A stretch of DNA of 12,401 nt. Origin: Rhodospirillaceae bacterium. Its GTDB lineage: Bacteria; Pseudomonadota; Alphaproteobacteria; Rhodospirillales; 2-02-FULL-58-16. Shown one piece after another: positions 1 through 6,989 of this stretch (position 1 is its first letter; every line of letters begins with the position of its first letter). Both the position numbers and the translations under genes were made by a program. The stretch is taken from positions 1 through 12,401 of the forward strand of contig JAUXMA010000013.1 of NCBI GenBank assembly GCA_030623425.1, written 5' to 3'. The notes beneath the pieces are model-generated. The model did not search any database. It had not been told where the DNA came from and was given only the letters and a program-made list of their open reading frames with translations.

Positions 1-170
1 CTTCCTACCGAGGAAACGGATAACGCGATCGTATGGGTACCATATGTCAGATTTGGACCACTAGCTCCGTCATCGCGGCATGACGCTCATCCCCTATCTC
101 CGGGTTTAGGGGGTCGTTAACCCTTGCGGACTATCGTAACCGACGGTTTTCGGCATATATAAAAAAAACC
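1..170 (+). promoter_or_regulatory. gpmI upstream region with two hairpins and a TATATA box
   Basis: No gene is convincing here. One frame is open from the window edge to a TAA at 118-120, but the 39 residues resemble nothing I know. Two small inverted repeats are visible: CGTCAT/ATGACG (68-73 with 80-85, loop CGCGGC) and CCCCTA/TAGGGG (91-96 with 107-112, 10-base loop). Neither is followed by a T-run, so neither is a standard terminator. TATATA at 156-161 is the best -10 candidate for the operon, but no good -35 lies 16-18 bases upstream. Initiation 6-8 bases after it would start the transcript at or beside the gpmI ATG. The stretch is visibly less GC-rich than the genes. Confidence 0.35.
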
Positions 171-1745
171 ATGTCAGACAGCAACGCCACCGGCGACCAG
201 CCCCGTCCCGTCGTTCTTTGCATCCTCGACGGCTGGGGGATGAGTTCCGAACGAAACGATAATGCCGTCGCCTTGGGTCGTACGCCCAACTGGGACCGTT
301 TCATGGCCACCTTGCCTTCGGCCCGTCTCGACGCCTCGGGCCGGCATGTCGGCTTGCCGGATGGGCAGATGGGCAATTCCGAGGCCGGCCATATGAACTT
401 GGGCGCCGGCCGTATCGTCACGCAAGACCTGCCGCGCATCGACGCGGCGATCAGCGACGGCTTGCTGAGCGAAAATCCGGTGCTTCTTGAGCTGATGGCC
501 AAACTGAGGAAAAGCGGCGGAACCTGCCACCTGATGGGCTTGGTGTCGCCGGGCGGGGTCCATTCCCGCCAGGACCATTTGGCGGTCCTGGCCGGCGCCA
601 TCGGCGGGGCCGGGATTCCCATTGCCGTCCACGCCTTTCTCGACGGCCGCGACACCCCGCCCAAGAGCGCCCGGGGTTTCATGGAAAAATTCCTCGCCGA
701 CACCGCCGCCTTGGCGGATTTTGCCATCGCCACGGTCAGCGGCCGCTACTACGCCATGGACCGGGACCGGCGCTGGGAAAGGGTAGAGAAGGCTTATTTG
801 GCGATGGTGGATGGGGTCGGGGAAACGGCGCCCGATCCGGTCTTCGCCATTGAACAAAGTTACGCCGCCGATACCGGCGACGAATTCGTGCTGCCCACCG
901 TCATCGAAGGCCACGAAGGCATGACCGATGGCGACGCCCTTTTCATGGCCAACTTCCGCGCCGATCGGGCGCGGCAGATTTTGAGCCTGCTCACCGATCC
1001 CGGCTTCGAGGTTTTTCAGCGGTCCCGCCTCGTCCGTTTCGCGGGGCTGGCCGGCTTGACCGAGTATTCGGCTGAACTCAACAAGAATTTCGCCTCCCTG
1101 TTCCCGCCCCTGGAACTCGAAAACATCTTAGGCGAAGTGGTGGCCGAAGCGGGCATGAGCCAACTGAGGATCGCCGAGACCGAGAAATACGCCCATGTCA
1201 CCTTTTTTCTTAACGGCGGCCTGGAGACGGTTTTCCCGGGCGAGGAACGGATCCTTGTCCCTTCGCCGCAAGTCGCCACCTATGATCTGAAACCCGAAAT
1301 GTCGGCCCCCCAGGTGACGGACAAACTGATCGCGGCCATCGGCGAAGACCGTTTCGACTTGATTATCGTCAACTACGCCAACGGCGACATGGTAGGCCAT
1401 ACCGGCGTCTTGCCGGCCGCCATCGAGGCCGTCGAGTGCGTCGATATCTGCCTGGGCCGGCTCGAGCGGGCGGTGAGCGAGGCCGGTGGCGTCTTGCTGG
1501 TCACCGCCGATCACGGCAACTGCGAACAAATGCGCGATCCCGGCACCGGCCAGCCGCATACGGCGCACAGCCTGAACCGGGTGCCGGTGGTGTTGTCGGG
1601 CGGTGGCGGGCGGCGCTTGCTGGACGGCCGTCTGGCCGACGTGGCGCCGACGTTGCTTCGATTGCTGGGGCTTCCGCAACCCGAAGAAATGACCGGCCGG
1701 CCCCTCATCCCCGAGGACGGCGCCCATACCGCCGCCGCCCAGTAA
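171..1745 (+). CDS. gpmI: 2,3-bisphosphoglycerate-independent phosphoglycerate mutase
   Basis: This cytoplasmic enzyme interconverts 3- and 2-phosphoglycerate in glycolysis and gluconeogenesis through a phosphoserine intermediate and two Mn ions. The 524-residue length is normal for the family. The alkaline-phosphatase-like core carries the first metal ligand in CILDGWG (Asp20) and the catalytic serine in GQMGNSEAGH (Ser70). The inserted transferase domain follows with SPGGVHSRQDH (His131), FLDGRDTPP, GRYYAMDRD and NFRADRAR. The second half of the phosphatase core has ETEKYAHVTFF (Lys339), NYANGDMVGH (Asp406, His410), TADHGN (Asp447, His448) and PHTAHS (His466). All expected catalytic and metal residues are present. 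The ATG at 171 places the ILDGWG motif about 18 residues in, as usual. There is no Shine-Dalgarno sequence before it, only an A-run. It is the first gene of the operon, and its stop directly abuts the next ATG. Confidence 0.97.
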   Translation: MSDSNATGDQPRPVVLCILDGWGMSSERNDNAVALGRTPNWDRFMATLPSARLDASGRHVGLPDGQMGNSEAGHMNLGAGRIVTQDLPRIDAAISDGLLSENPVLLELMAKLRKSGGTCHLMGLVSPGGVHSRQDHLAVLAGAIGGAGIPIAVHAFLDGRDTPPKSARGFMEKFLADTAALADFAIATVSGRYYAMDRDRRWERVEKAYLAMVDGVGETAPDPVFAIEQSYAADTGDEFVLPTVIEGHEGMTDGDALFMANFRADRARQILSLLTDPGFEVFQRSRLVRFAGLAGLTEYSAELNKNFASLFPPLELENILGEVVAEAGMSQLRIAETEKYAHVTFFLNGGLETVFPGEERILVPSPQVATYDLKPEMSAPQVTDKLIAAIGEDRFDLIIVNYANGDMVGHTGVLPAAIEAVECVDICLGRLERAVSEAGGVLLVTADHGNCEQMRDPGTGQPHTAHSLNRVPVVLSGGGGRRLLDGRLADVAPTLLRLLGLPQPEEMTGRPLIPEDGAHTAAAQ

Positions 1746-2984
1746 ATGCGCCAATTCCGCTTCCGATATTTGCGGCTGCCGGTCCTGTTGTCGGCGGCGT
1801 GGCTGATCTTTCCGCCGCCGTTAGCCTGGGCCGCGCAAGAACGATCCGATACCGGCCAACGCCTCGAAGAGGTCAAGCGCGCTCTCGACGAAAGCCGCAA
1901 GACGGACAAAACGCTCAAACGCAAGTCCGCCGCCCTGGCCAAGGATCTTCAACGACTGCGCCGCCAACTGATCGCCGCCGCCAAGGTCATCCAGACTCAC
2001 GAGGCGGAGGTTACCCGCCTGGAGGACAGGCTGGATGCGCTGGTCCTGTCCGAGAAGACCAAAATCGACCGCCTCGAACAACACCGCAATCAGTTCGCGC
2101 GCGTCCTCATGGCCCTGTCGCGTCTTGCCCGCAATCCGCCGGAGGCCTTGATCGTCCAGCCTTTGAGACCTTCCGACATGGTCCGTAGCGCCATTCTGTT
2201 GCGTGCCGCCCTGCCCGGCATCGAAAGGAACGCCGGGCGCCTCAGGGACGAACTCGCCGGCCTCCTCGGCACCCGACTCGAGATAGACCGGCGGCGAACG
2301 GAACTGGCCGGTGCCGCGGAAAAGCGCAAAAAACAACGGACGCTGCTGAAAAGACTTTTGGCCGAAAAAACCGGATTAAAACGCCAAACCGACACCAAGA
2401 GCCGGCGGACGGCGCGCCGGATACGGGCACTGGCCGAAAAGGCGAATGGTCTGCATGATCTTCTGTACCGCCTGCAAAAAGCGAACCGCGAACGGACGAC
2501 AAGGAAGAAGGCGCGGGAAAAAGCGAAGGGCAAAACCGCCGCCGGCAAGGTTCCGATCCAACCAACCGCTGGCCGAATCAGCAGGCTACGGGGAACCCTG
2601 CCCTTTCCCGCTGTCGGCCGATTGGCCGGGGTGTACGGACAAAACATCGGCAACGGCGCGACCCGCAAGGGAATCACCATCGAAACCCTATCTCATGCCC
2701 AGGTGATTGCCACCTACGACGGTCAGGTGGTGTTCGCGGGCGCTTTCCGCGGTTACGGGCAACTCTTGATCATTGAACACGGCGAGGGATATCATAGTCT
2801 TCTTGCCGGGTTAGCCCGCATTGACAGTGATATCGGGCAAACGGTCGTGGCCGGCGAACCGGTCGGCGTCATGGGACGCCTGGCGGGAGCAAGACCGGTT
2901 CTTTATCTGGAACTGCGCCGTAATGGCCAACCGATCAATCCTTTGCCGTGGTTGGCGGCAAGTAAAAATAGGGTAAGCGGATGA
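1746..2984 (+). CDS. envC: EnvC-like murein hydrolase activator, degenerate LytM/M23 domain
   Basis: The predicted 412-residue protein is periplasmic. It has a signal peptide (residues 1 to about 29, basic start, hydrophobic core, AWA-A end), a long charged helical/coiled-coil region (about 32-265, Lys/Arg/Glu-rich) and a C-terminal LytM/peptidase M23 domain (about 283-404). The zinc ligands of active M23 enzymes are missing: the HxxxD position reads RKGITIE (308-313) and the HxH position reads LYLELR (386-391). This is the pattern of EnvC-type proteins, which activate amidases rather than cut peptidoglycan themselves. By analogy it would control an AmiC-type amidase during septum splitting; no amidase gene is in view. 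Its ATG follows the gpmI stop with no gap, and its stop overlaps the ctpA start by 4 bases (ATGA), so translation is probably coupled. The symbol is assigned by architecture. Confidence 0.85.
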   Translation: MRQFRFRYLRLPVLLSAAWLIFPPPLAWAAQERSDTGQRLEEVKRALDESRKTDKTLKRKSAALAKDLQRLRRQLIAAAKVIQTHEAEVTRLEDRLDALVLSEKTKIDRLEQHRNQFARVLMALSRLARNPPEALIVQPLRPSDMVRSAILLRAALPGIERNAGRLRDELAGLLGTRLEIDRRRTELAGAAEKRKKQRTLLKRLLAEKTGLKRQTDTKSRRTARRIRALAEKANGLHDLLYRLQKANRERTTRKKAREKAKGKTAAGKVPIQPTAGRISRLRGTLPFPAVGRLAGVYGQNIGNGATRKGITIETLSHAQVIATYDGQVVFAGAFRGYGQLLIIEHGEGYHSLLAGLARIDSDIGQTVVAGEPVGVMGRLAGARPVLYLELRRNGQPINPLPWLAASKNRVSG

Positions 2985-4312
2985 AATATCGAATGTTCTT
3001 TGTGGCCGCCGTGGCCTGCATTTTGGTCTCGTCTCCGGGCGCCACGGCCGAAGTGGAAAAAAACAATGCCGACACCTATCGGCTTCTCAACTTGTTCGGG
3101 GATGTTTTCGAGCGTGTTCGCGCCGATTACGTCGAGGAATCGACCGACGAGTCACTGATCGAAGCCGCCATTACCGGCATGCTGTCTTCCCTCGATCCCC
3201 ATTCCAGTTATCTCAATGCCAAAAGATTCCGCGAGATGCAGGTCCAGACCAAAGGCGAGTTCGGGGGATTGGGCATTCAGGTCAGCATGGAGGGCGGGCT
3301 GGTCAAGGTTATTTCTCCCATTGACGACACTCCCGCCTATCGCGCCGGCGTCGAACCCGGCGATCTGATCACCCATCTCGACGGCGACCAGGTGCTTGGA
3401 CTGACCCTGGGGCAAGCGGTCGACAAAATGCGCGGCCGCGTCGGCACCGACATCCGTTTGACAATCCGCCGCGAGGGCCGCGATCCCTTCGACGTCACGA
3501 TTACCCGCGCCATCATCAAGATCAAGTCCGTACGCTCGCATCTGGAAGACAATATAGGGTACCTGCGCATCACCTCCTTCAACGAACAGGCGGGCAAGGG
3601 GGTGAAGGAGGCCATGGCCAAGCTGTATGAGAAACAGGGCGACAACTTGCACGGCATCGTGCTCGATTTGCGCAACAATCCAGGCGGCCTTCTCGATCAA
3701 GCCGTGGCCGTGTCCGATGCCTTTCTCGACAAAGGAGAGATCGTTTCCACCCGCTCCCGGCGAGCCGAGGAAACGCAACGCTACAACGCCCGCCCCGGCG
3801 ACCTGGCCAAGAGCTTGCCGATGGTGGTGATGATCAACGGCGGCTCGGCGTCGGCCTCCGAGATCGTCGCCGGCGCCTTGCAGGATCACCACCGGGCCAT
3901 CGTTCTTGGCACCAAATCCTTTGGCAAAGGGTCGGTGCAAACCATCATTCCGTTGCCCGGTCGAGGCGCCATGCGGTTGACCACGGCGCGCTATTTCACC
4001 CCTTCCGGGCGGTCGATCCAGGCGGTGGGCATCGAGCCCGACATCACCGTCGAGCAAGCGAAAGTCGAGATCATCGTCACCCAGAGACGGCGCCGTGAAG
4101 CGGATTTGCGTGGCGCCCTCGATAACGGTGCGGTCCCCGCCAAAGAAAAAGAAAAGGACAAACAAAAAGGCAAGAACGGCAATGATGAAAAGGACGACAA
4201 AACAAAAGGGGCGAAAACGCCGGTTTCCCAAGACTACCAACTGGCCCGGGCGCTTGACCTTTTGCGCGGCGTTGCCTTTTTTTCAGACAAAATGACGGCC
4301 AAAACCAATTGA
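2981..4312 (+). CDS. ctpA: Carboxyl-terminal processing protease, S41 family
   Basis: This periplasmic serine protease belongs to the CtpA/Prc group, which trims C-termini of envelope proteins; in several bacteria such enzymes degrade peptidoglycan endopeptidases. The 443 residues start with a signal peptide (about 1-23, ending GATA-E). A PDZ domain follows (about 85-170, with GLGIQVS and AYRAGVEPGDLI), then the S41 catalytic domain (about 190-365). The Ser-Lys dyad is visible as Ser291 in NGGSASASE and Lys316 in KSFGKGSVQ, 25 residues apart as in Prc and CtpB, with Gln320 four residues later. Near the C-terminus, residues 387-412 form a Lys/Asp/Glu-rich, A-rich-DNA insert of low complexity that is probably a disordered linker. 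The start codon overlaps the envC stop. This order beside an EnvC-like gene is common in alphaproteobacteria and fits a shared envelope-remodelling role. Confidence 0.95.
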   Translation: MKYRMFFVAAVACILVSSPGATAEVEKNNADTYRLLNLFGDVFERVRADYVEESTDESLIEAAITGMLSSLDPHSSYLNAKRFREMQVQTKGEFGGLGIQVSMEGGLVKVISPIDDTPAYRAGVEPGDLITHLDGDQVLGLTLGQAVDKMRGRVGTDIRLTIRREGRDPFDVTITRAIIKIKSVRSHLEDNIGYLRITSFNEQAGKGVKEAMAKLYEKQGDNLHGIVLDLRNNPGGLLDQAVAVSDAFLDKGEIVSTRSRRAEETQRYNARPGDLAKSLPMVVMINGGSASASEIVAGALQDHHRAIVLGTKSFGKGSVQTIIPLPGRGAMRLTTARYFTPSGRSIQAVGIEPDITVEQAKVEIIVTQRRRREADLRGALDNGAVPAKEKEKDKQKGKNGNDEKDDKTKGAKTPVSQDYQLARALDLLRGVAFFSDKMTAKTN

Positions 4313-4315
4313 CGG

Positions 4316-5749
4316 GTGGAAGCCGTCGAGGACGGTTTAAAAGTGAAACTTCCCTTCGGAAAAAAGTTCAAAGTGAAACTTCCCTTCGGAAAAAAGAAGG
4401 ATTCCGATGACGAAGAGGAGGAGGAGGAAGAGGAAGTAGAAGAGGAGGAGGAGGAGGAGGAGGAGGACGACGACGACGACGACGAAGATTCCGACGATGA
4501 AGATGAAGATGAGGATGGGGCTAAAGGCGGCGGTATACGCCGCCTGATCTCTATTGGCGGCGGTATACGCCGCCTGATCTCTATTGGCGACGGCAAACGC
4601 CGCCTGATCTCTATTGGCGACGGCAAACGCCGCCTGATCTTTATCGGCGGCGGGGCGGCGGCGGCCCTGATCCTGATCGGCGGCGGCGCCTGGTTTTTCC
4701 TTGGCGGCGACGAAGACGCTTCCAAAACCCCGTCCCGGGCCGAAACCGGCGTTCCCCATGTCGAGATTACAATTCCGCCCAGGCGGCGGGGCGGCATGTT
4801 GACTCCGCCCGGGGATAAACGCGCCGCCGTGGGTTCTCTCAACGCCATCGCCGCCGCCGACAAAGGGCCCGGCGCGGGGGTGATGATCCCGGCGGTGACG
4901 ATGGTTGCATTCGCCAACATACCCGAGGTGAAATCGGAAACGCCCCTGACCAGGGTTCCGGATTTGGCGCTGGTCGAGCAAAGCCCCCAGGGACCGTTGC
5001 CAAAGGTGGGGGAAGACGGCCGCAAGTCCTGGCAGGTTTACGCCCGGCCTTTCGAGGCCCGCGACGCCCGCCCGCGGATCGCCGTCATCATCACCGGCCT
5101 AGGCTTGAGCGCCGCCGCCACCGAGGCCGCCATCAGGCGGCTGCCAGGGGTGGTGACCCTGGCCTTCGATCCTTACGCCCAGGGGTTGGATGATTGGGTT
5201 TTCCTGGCCCGTCAGGCGGGACACGAAGTGCTTTTGTCCCTGCCCATGGAGTCGGCCCATTTTCCGGTCTTCGATTCCGGTCCCTACGCCCTCAGGGGCT
5301 CGCTAAATCCCCAGGAGAACCTGCGGCAAATGGAATTCGTGCTGAGCCGGATGTCCGGCTATGTCGGTGTGGCGACGGCGATGGGATCGAAGTTTACGGC
5401 CGACGAACAGGCCCTCAAGCCGGTTCTCGAAGCGGTCAAAAACCGCGGGCTGATGTTGATTGACAGCGCCACCACGCCACTTACCAAGGCGGCGAGGATG
5501 GCCACCGAAATCGGCCTGCCCAGGGCGGTCAGCAACCTGGTCCTCGATGAGAATCCATCAAAGGCCGCCATCGACGGCAAACTTGCCGAACTCGAGGCTA
5601 TTGCCCGCGAACGGGCCACCGCCGTCGCCGTCGCCTCGGCCAATCCCGCCACCCTGGAACGCATCGCCGTCTGGGCGGCGTCATTGGCGGACAAGAACCT
5701 GGCGCTGGTTCCCGTCACCGCCGTCGCCGATAAGCAATTTCTCGAATGA
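4316..5749 (+). CDS. Divergent polysaccharide deacetylase (YibQ/DUF610 type) with repeat-expanded N-terminus
   Basis: The 477-residue protein has a strange N-terminus and a recognisable C-terminal domain. Residues 9-28 are a tandem duplication (KVKLPFGKKF then KVKLPFGKKK). Residues 29-67 are almost all Asp/Glu (36 of 39). Residues 72-111 are four decapeptides of the type GGIRRLISIG/DGKRRLISIG, and about 107-130 is a probable transmembrane helix. A low-complexity linker follows, then the divergent polysaccharide deacetylase domain (about 253-475). The usual catalytic Asp-Asp near the domain start reads IITGLGLS, so catalysis by the standard mechanism is doubtful. Conserved GHEVLLSLPME and GYVGVATAMG stretches support the family. 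The arginine-rich repeats before the helix suggest the acidic tail is cytoplasmic and the domain periplasmic. The GTG start lies 3 bases after the ctpA stop and lacks a clear ribosome site. In-frame GTGs at 4343 (after GAGG) and 4373 are alternatives. The function is unknown; envelope polysaccharide or peptidoglycan work is inferred from context. Confidence 0.85.
   Translation: MEAVEDGLKVKLPFGKKFKVKLPFGKKKDSDDEEEEEEEEVEEEEEEEEEDDDDDDEDSDDEDEDEDGAKGGGIRRLISIGGGIRRLISIGDGKRRLISIGDGKRRLIFIGGGAAAALILIGGGAWFFLGGDEDASKTPSRAETGVPHVEITIPPRRRGGMLTPPGDKRAAVGSLNAIAAADKGPGAGVMIPAVTMVAFANIPEVKSETPLTRVPDLALVEQSPQGPLPKVGEDGRKSWQVYARPFEARDARPRIAVIITGLGLSAAATEAAIRRLPGVVTLAFDPYAQGLDDWVFLARQAGHEVLLSLPMESAHFPVFDSGPYALRGSLNPQENLRQMEFVLSRMSGYVGVATAMGSKFTADEQALKPVLEAVKNRGLMLIDSATTPLTKAARMATEIGLPRAVSNLVLDENPSKAAIDGKLAELEAIARERATAVAVASANPATLERIAVWAASLADKNLALVPVTAVADKQFLE
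4340..4396 (+). repeat. 30-bp tandem duplication in the deacetylase gene
   Basis: Bases 4340-4366 and 4370-4396 are identical over 27 bases (core AAGTGAAACTTCCCTTCGGA) at a period of exactly 30. The copies encode KVKLPFGKK twice. Because the period is a multiple of three, the reading frame is kept. The identity at the DNA level suggests a recent duplication by slippage or recombination. Confidence 0.9.
4400..4516 (+). repeat. GAG/GAC triplet tract encoding a poly-acidic run
   Basis: Thirty-nine codons, almost all GAG, GAA, GAC or GAT, encode residues 29-67 of the deacetylase-like protein. They include nine consecutive Glu followed by six consecutive Asp; only Ser30, Val41 and Ser59 interrupt the acidic run. 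Uninterrupted GAG (4442-4465) and GAC (4466-4483) runs are short-tandem-repeat-like and likely to vary in length by polymerase slippage in whole codons. Confidence 0.9.
4531..4650 (+). repeat. Four 30-bp tandem repeats encoding RRLISIG decapeptides
   Basis: Four head-to-tail 30-bp units begin at 4531, 4561, 4591 and 4621. All share CGCCTGATCT at the same offset. Units 1 and 2 are identical; units 3 and 4 begin CGGCAAACGC instead of CGGTATACGC, and unit 4 alone changes Ser to Phe. A degenerate fifth unit (4651-4680) runs into the transmembrane segment and keeps the ctgatc and ggcgg elements. The likely origin is stepwise amplification of the juxtamembrane end of the helix. Confidence 0.92.
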
Positions 5750-6249
5750 AAACCAGGAACCTCTCCAGACTTCCTTACCGCAAAGGTGTCGGGGCGATGC
5801 TGTTCAATGCCGAAGGAAAGGTTTTTGTCGCCCGGCGCGTCAATTCTCCGGGCCAAGCCTGGCAGATGCCCCAGGGCGGCATCGATCGCGGCGAACGGCC
5901 GGCGCAAGCGGTGTTGCGGGAATTGGCGGAAGAAATCGGAACCGGCAAGGCCGAGATCATCGCCAAAAGTTCGCGCTGGTTTTCCTACGATCTGCCCGCC
6001 CAACTGGTCGGCAAGGTTTGGAACGGCAAGTACCGGGGGCAAAGGCAGAGATGGTTCGCCCTTCGCTTCACCGGCGACGACGGAGACATCGACCTCGACG
6101 CCAGCGGGCATCCCGAGTTCAATGACTGGAAGTGGGTGGACATAGATGACCTGCTCCGGCTGATCGTCCCGTTCAAGCGGGCGATTTACAAGGAAATCGT
6201 CGCCGAATTCCATCACCTGGCCGGCCCGCCGGCGTCAACAACGGGATAG
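5746..6249 (+). CDS. rppH: RNA pyrophosphohydrolase, Nudix family
   Basis: RppH removes pyrophosphate from the 5' end of transcripts, giving 5'-monophosphate RNA that RNase E attacks. It may also hydrolyse dinucleoside polyphosphates. The 167-residue protein is close to the family's usual size. It opens with the typical YRKGVGAMLFN and has WQMPQGGID just before and into the Nudix box. The box fits GX5EX7REUXEEXGU exactly: Gly44, Glu50, Arg58-Glu59, Glu62-Glu63, Gly65. The metal-binding glutamates are therefore present. The C-terminal half has WFSYDLP, KYRGQRQRWFALRF and the NDWKW segment characteristic of RppH/IalA. The ATG overlaps the stop of the deacetylase gene by 4 bases (ATGA). No good ribosome site is visible, so translational coupling is likely. 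It is the last gene of the operon. Confidence 0.95.
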   Translation: MKTRNLSRLPYRKGVGAMLFNAEGKVFVARRVNSPGQAWQMPQGGIDRGERPAQAVLRELAEEIGTGKAEIIAKSSRWFSYDLPAQLVGKVWNGKYRGQRQRWFALRFTGDDGDIDLDASGHPEFNDWKWVDIDDLLRLIVPFKRAIYKEIVAEFHHLAGPPASTTG

Positions 6250-6337
6250 CCCGCCGGCGCCGCCATCCATAAAAACGGCGGGGGACCGGGAGGGGGAGCG
6301 GGCTGGCGCCGTCATTTTCGAAAATGCTCAATGACAA
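6250..6337. other. Convergent intergenic region with palindromes, no clear terminator
   Basis: This gap lies between the 3' ends of rppH (+) and yqgE/algH (-). It holds a perfect 14-base palindrome CATTTTCGAAAATG (6313-6326), GTCATT/AATGAC arms around it (6311-6316 with 6330-6335), and CCCGCC/GGCGGG (6250-6255 with 6277-6282). Some of these could form a bidirectional stop structure, but none is followed by a T-run on either strand, so I do not call an intrinsic terminator. Confidence 0.4.
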
Positions 6338-6961
6338 TTACAAGGGCAGGCCCGCATGGGCCGAGGCCCGGTCCCATTTGCTGTCGAGGTCGGCATCGAA
6401 AATCAGCTTGCTGTCGGCCGGCGCCGTCAGCCAATCCTGGCGCATCAGTTCCCTTTCCAGCTGGCCGGCGCCCCAGCCGGCGTAACCGAGGGCGAAAAGG
6501 CTGTGGCGGGGGCCATTGCCCTTGCCGATCGCTTCCAGGATTTTCAGTTCGGTGGTGATCGACACCTCGTTGTCGACCTCGGTGGTGGCGTCGGATTTGT
6601 AGTCGCTGCTGTGGAGCACGAAACCACGGCTCGGCTCCACCGGACCGCCGTAATGGAGGCGGATGGTTCCGGCGATCCCGCCGCCGTCAACGCCAAATCC
6701 CTTCAGCAGCGTATTCAGGGGGCCGCTGCCGATGGCGCGGTTGATGACCAGGCCGAAGGCTCCCGAGGCATCGTGATTGACCATGTAAATCACCGTGCCG
6801 GAGAATCGCGGATCGCCGATTTTGGACGAGGCGACCAAAAACTGCCCGGTCAGACTCTGGGCTTGCGGCTCCTTTTCCCCGCCCGTCACCGGCGCGGAGG
6901 CGGCAAAAGCAAATGCGGCGATCGCCGAAACTATGACAAGCCGGAACATCATGGAACGCAT
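6338..6961 (-). CDS. YqgE/AlgH family protein (DUF179) with signal-like N-terminus
   Basis: This 207-residue protein carries the whole YqgE/AlgH domain. Visible blocks are LTGQFLVASSKIGDPRFSGTV (37-57), YMVNHDASGAFGLVINR (59-75), LHYGGPVEPSRGFVLHS (102-118) and ALGYAGWGAGQLERELMR (157-174). The family's biochemical role is not settled; AlgH was named from alginate regulation in Pseudomonas. Most members are about 185-190 residues and begin at the LTGQF block. Here about 30 extra residues precede it: a basic Met-rich start, a hydrophobic stretch (about 5-23) and small residues (AFAFAASAPV) resembling a signal peptide. The start at 6961 is the longest; Met4 and Met5 are alternatives that leave the hydrophobic segment intact. 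No strong ribosome site is visible. It lies 57 bases downstream of the DUF2125 gene on the same strand, with a palindromic element between them. Confidence 0.9.
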   Translation of the reverse strand: MRSMMFRLVIVSAIAAFAFAASAPVTGGEKEPQAQSLTGQFLVASSKIGDPRFSGTVIYMVNHDASGAFGLVINRAIGSGPLNTLLKGFGVDGGGIAGTIRLHYGGPVEPSRGFVLHSSDYKSDATTEVDNEVSITTELKILEAIGKGNGPRHSLFALGYAGWGAGQLERELMRQDWLTAPADSKLIFDADLDSKWDRASAHAGLPL

Positions 6962-6989
6962 AATAGCAGAAACCGGGGCCGGAAATCAC

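Noticed and set aside
1..120. Open frame from the window edge to a TAA at 118-120 (39 codons), possibly the end of an upstream gene
   Set aside because: The translation is Pro/Ser/Gly-rich with no recognisable family, and it does not resemble the C-terminus of RlmH, a common gpmI neighbour. An open frame of this length in GC-rich DNA is easily chance.
6313..6326. Perfect palindrome CATTTTCGAAAATG as an intrinsic terminator or operator
   Set aside because: There is no T-run after it on either strand, the usable stem is only about five pairs, and it is not repeated elsewhere in the window.
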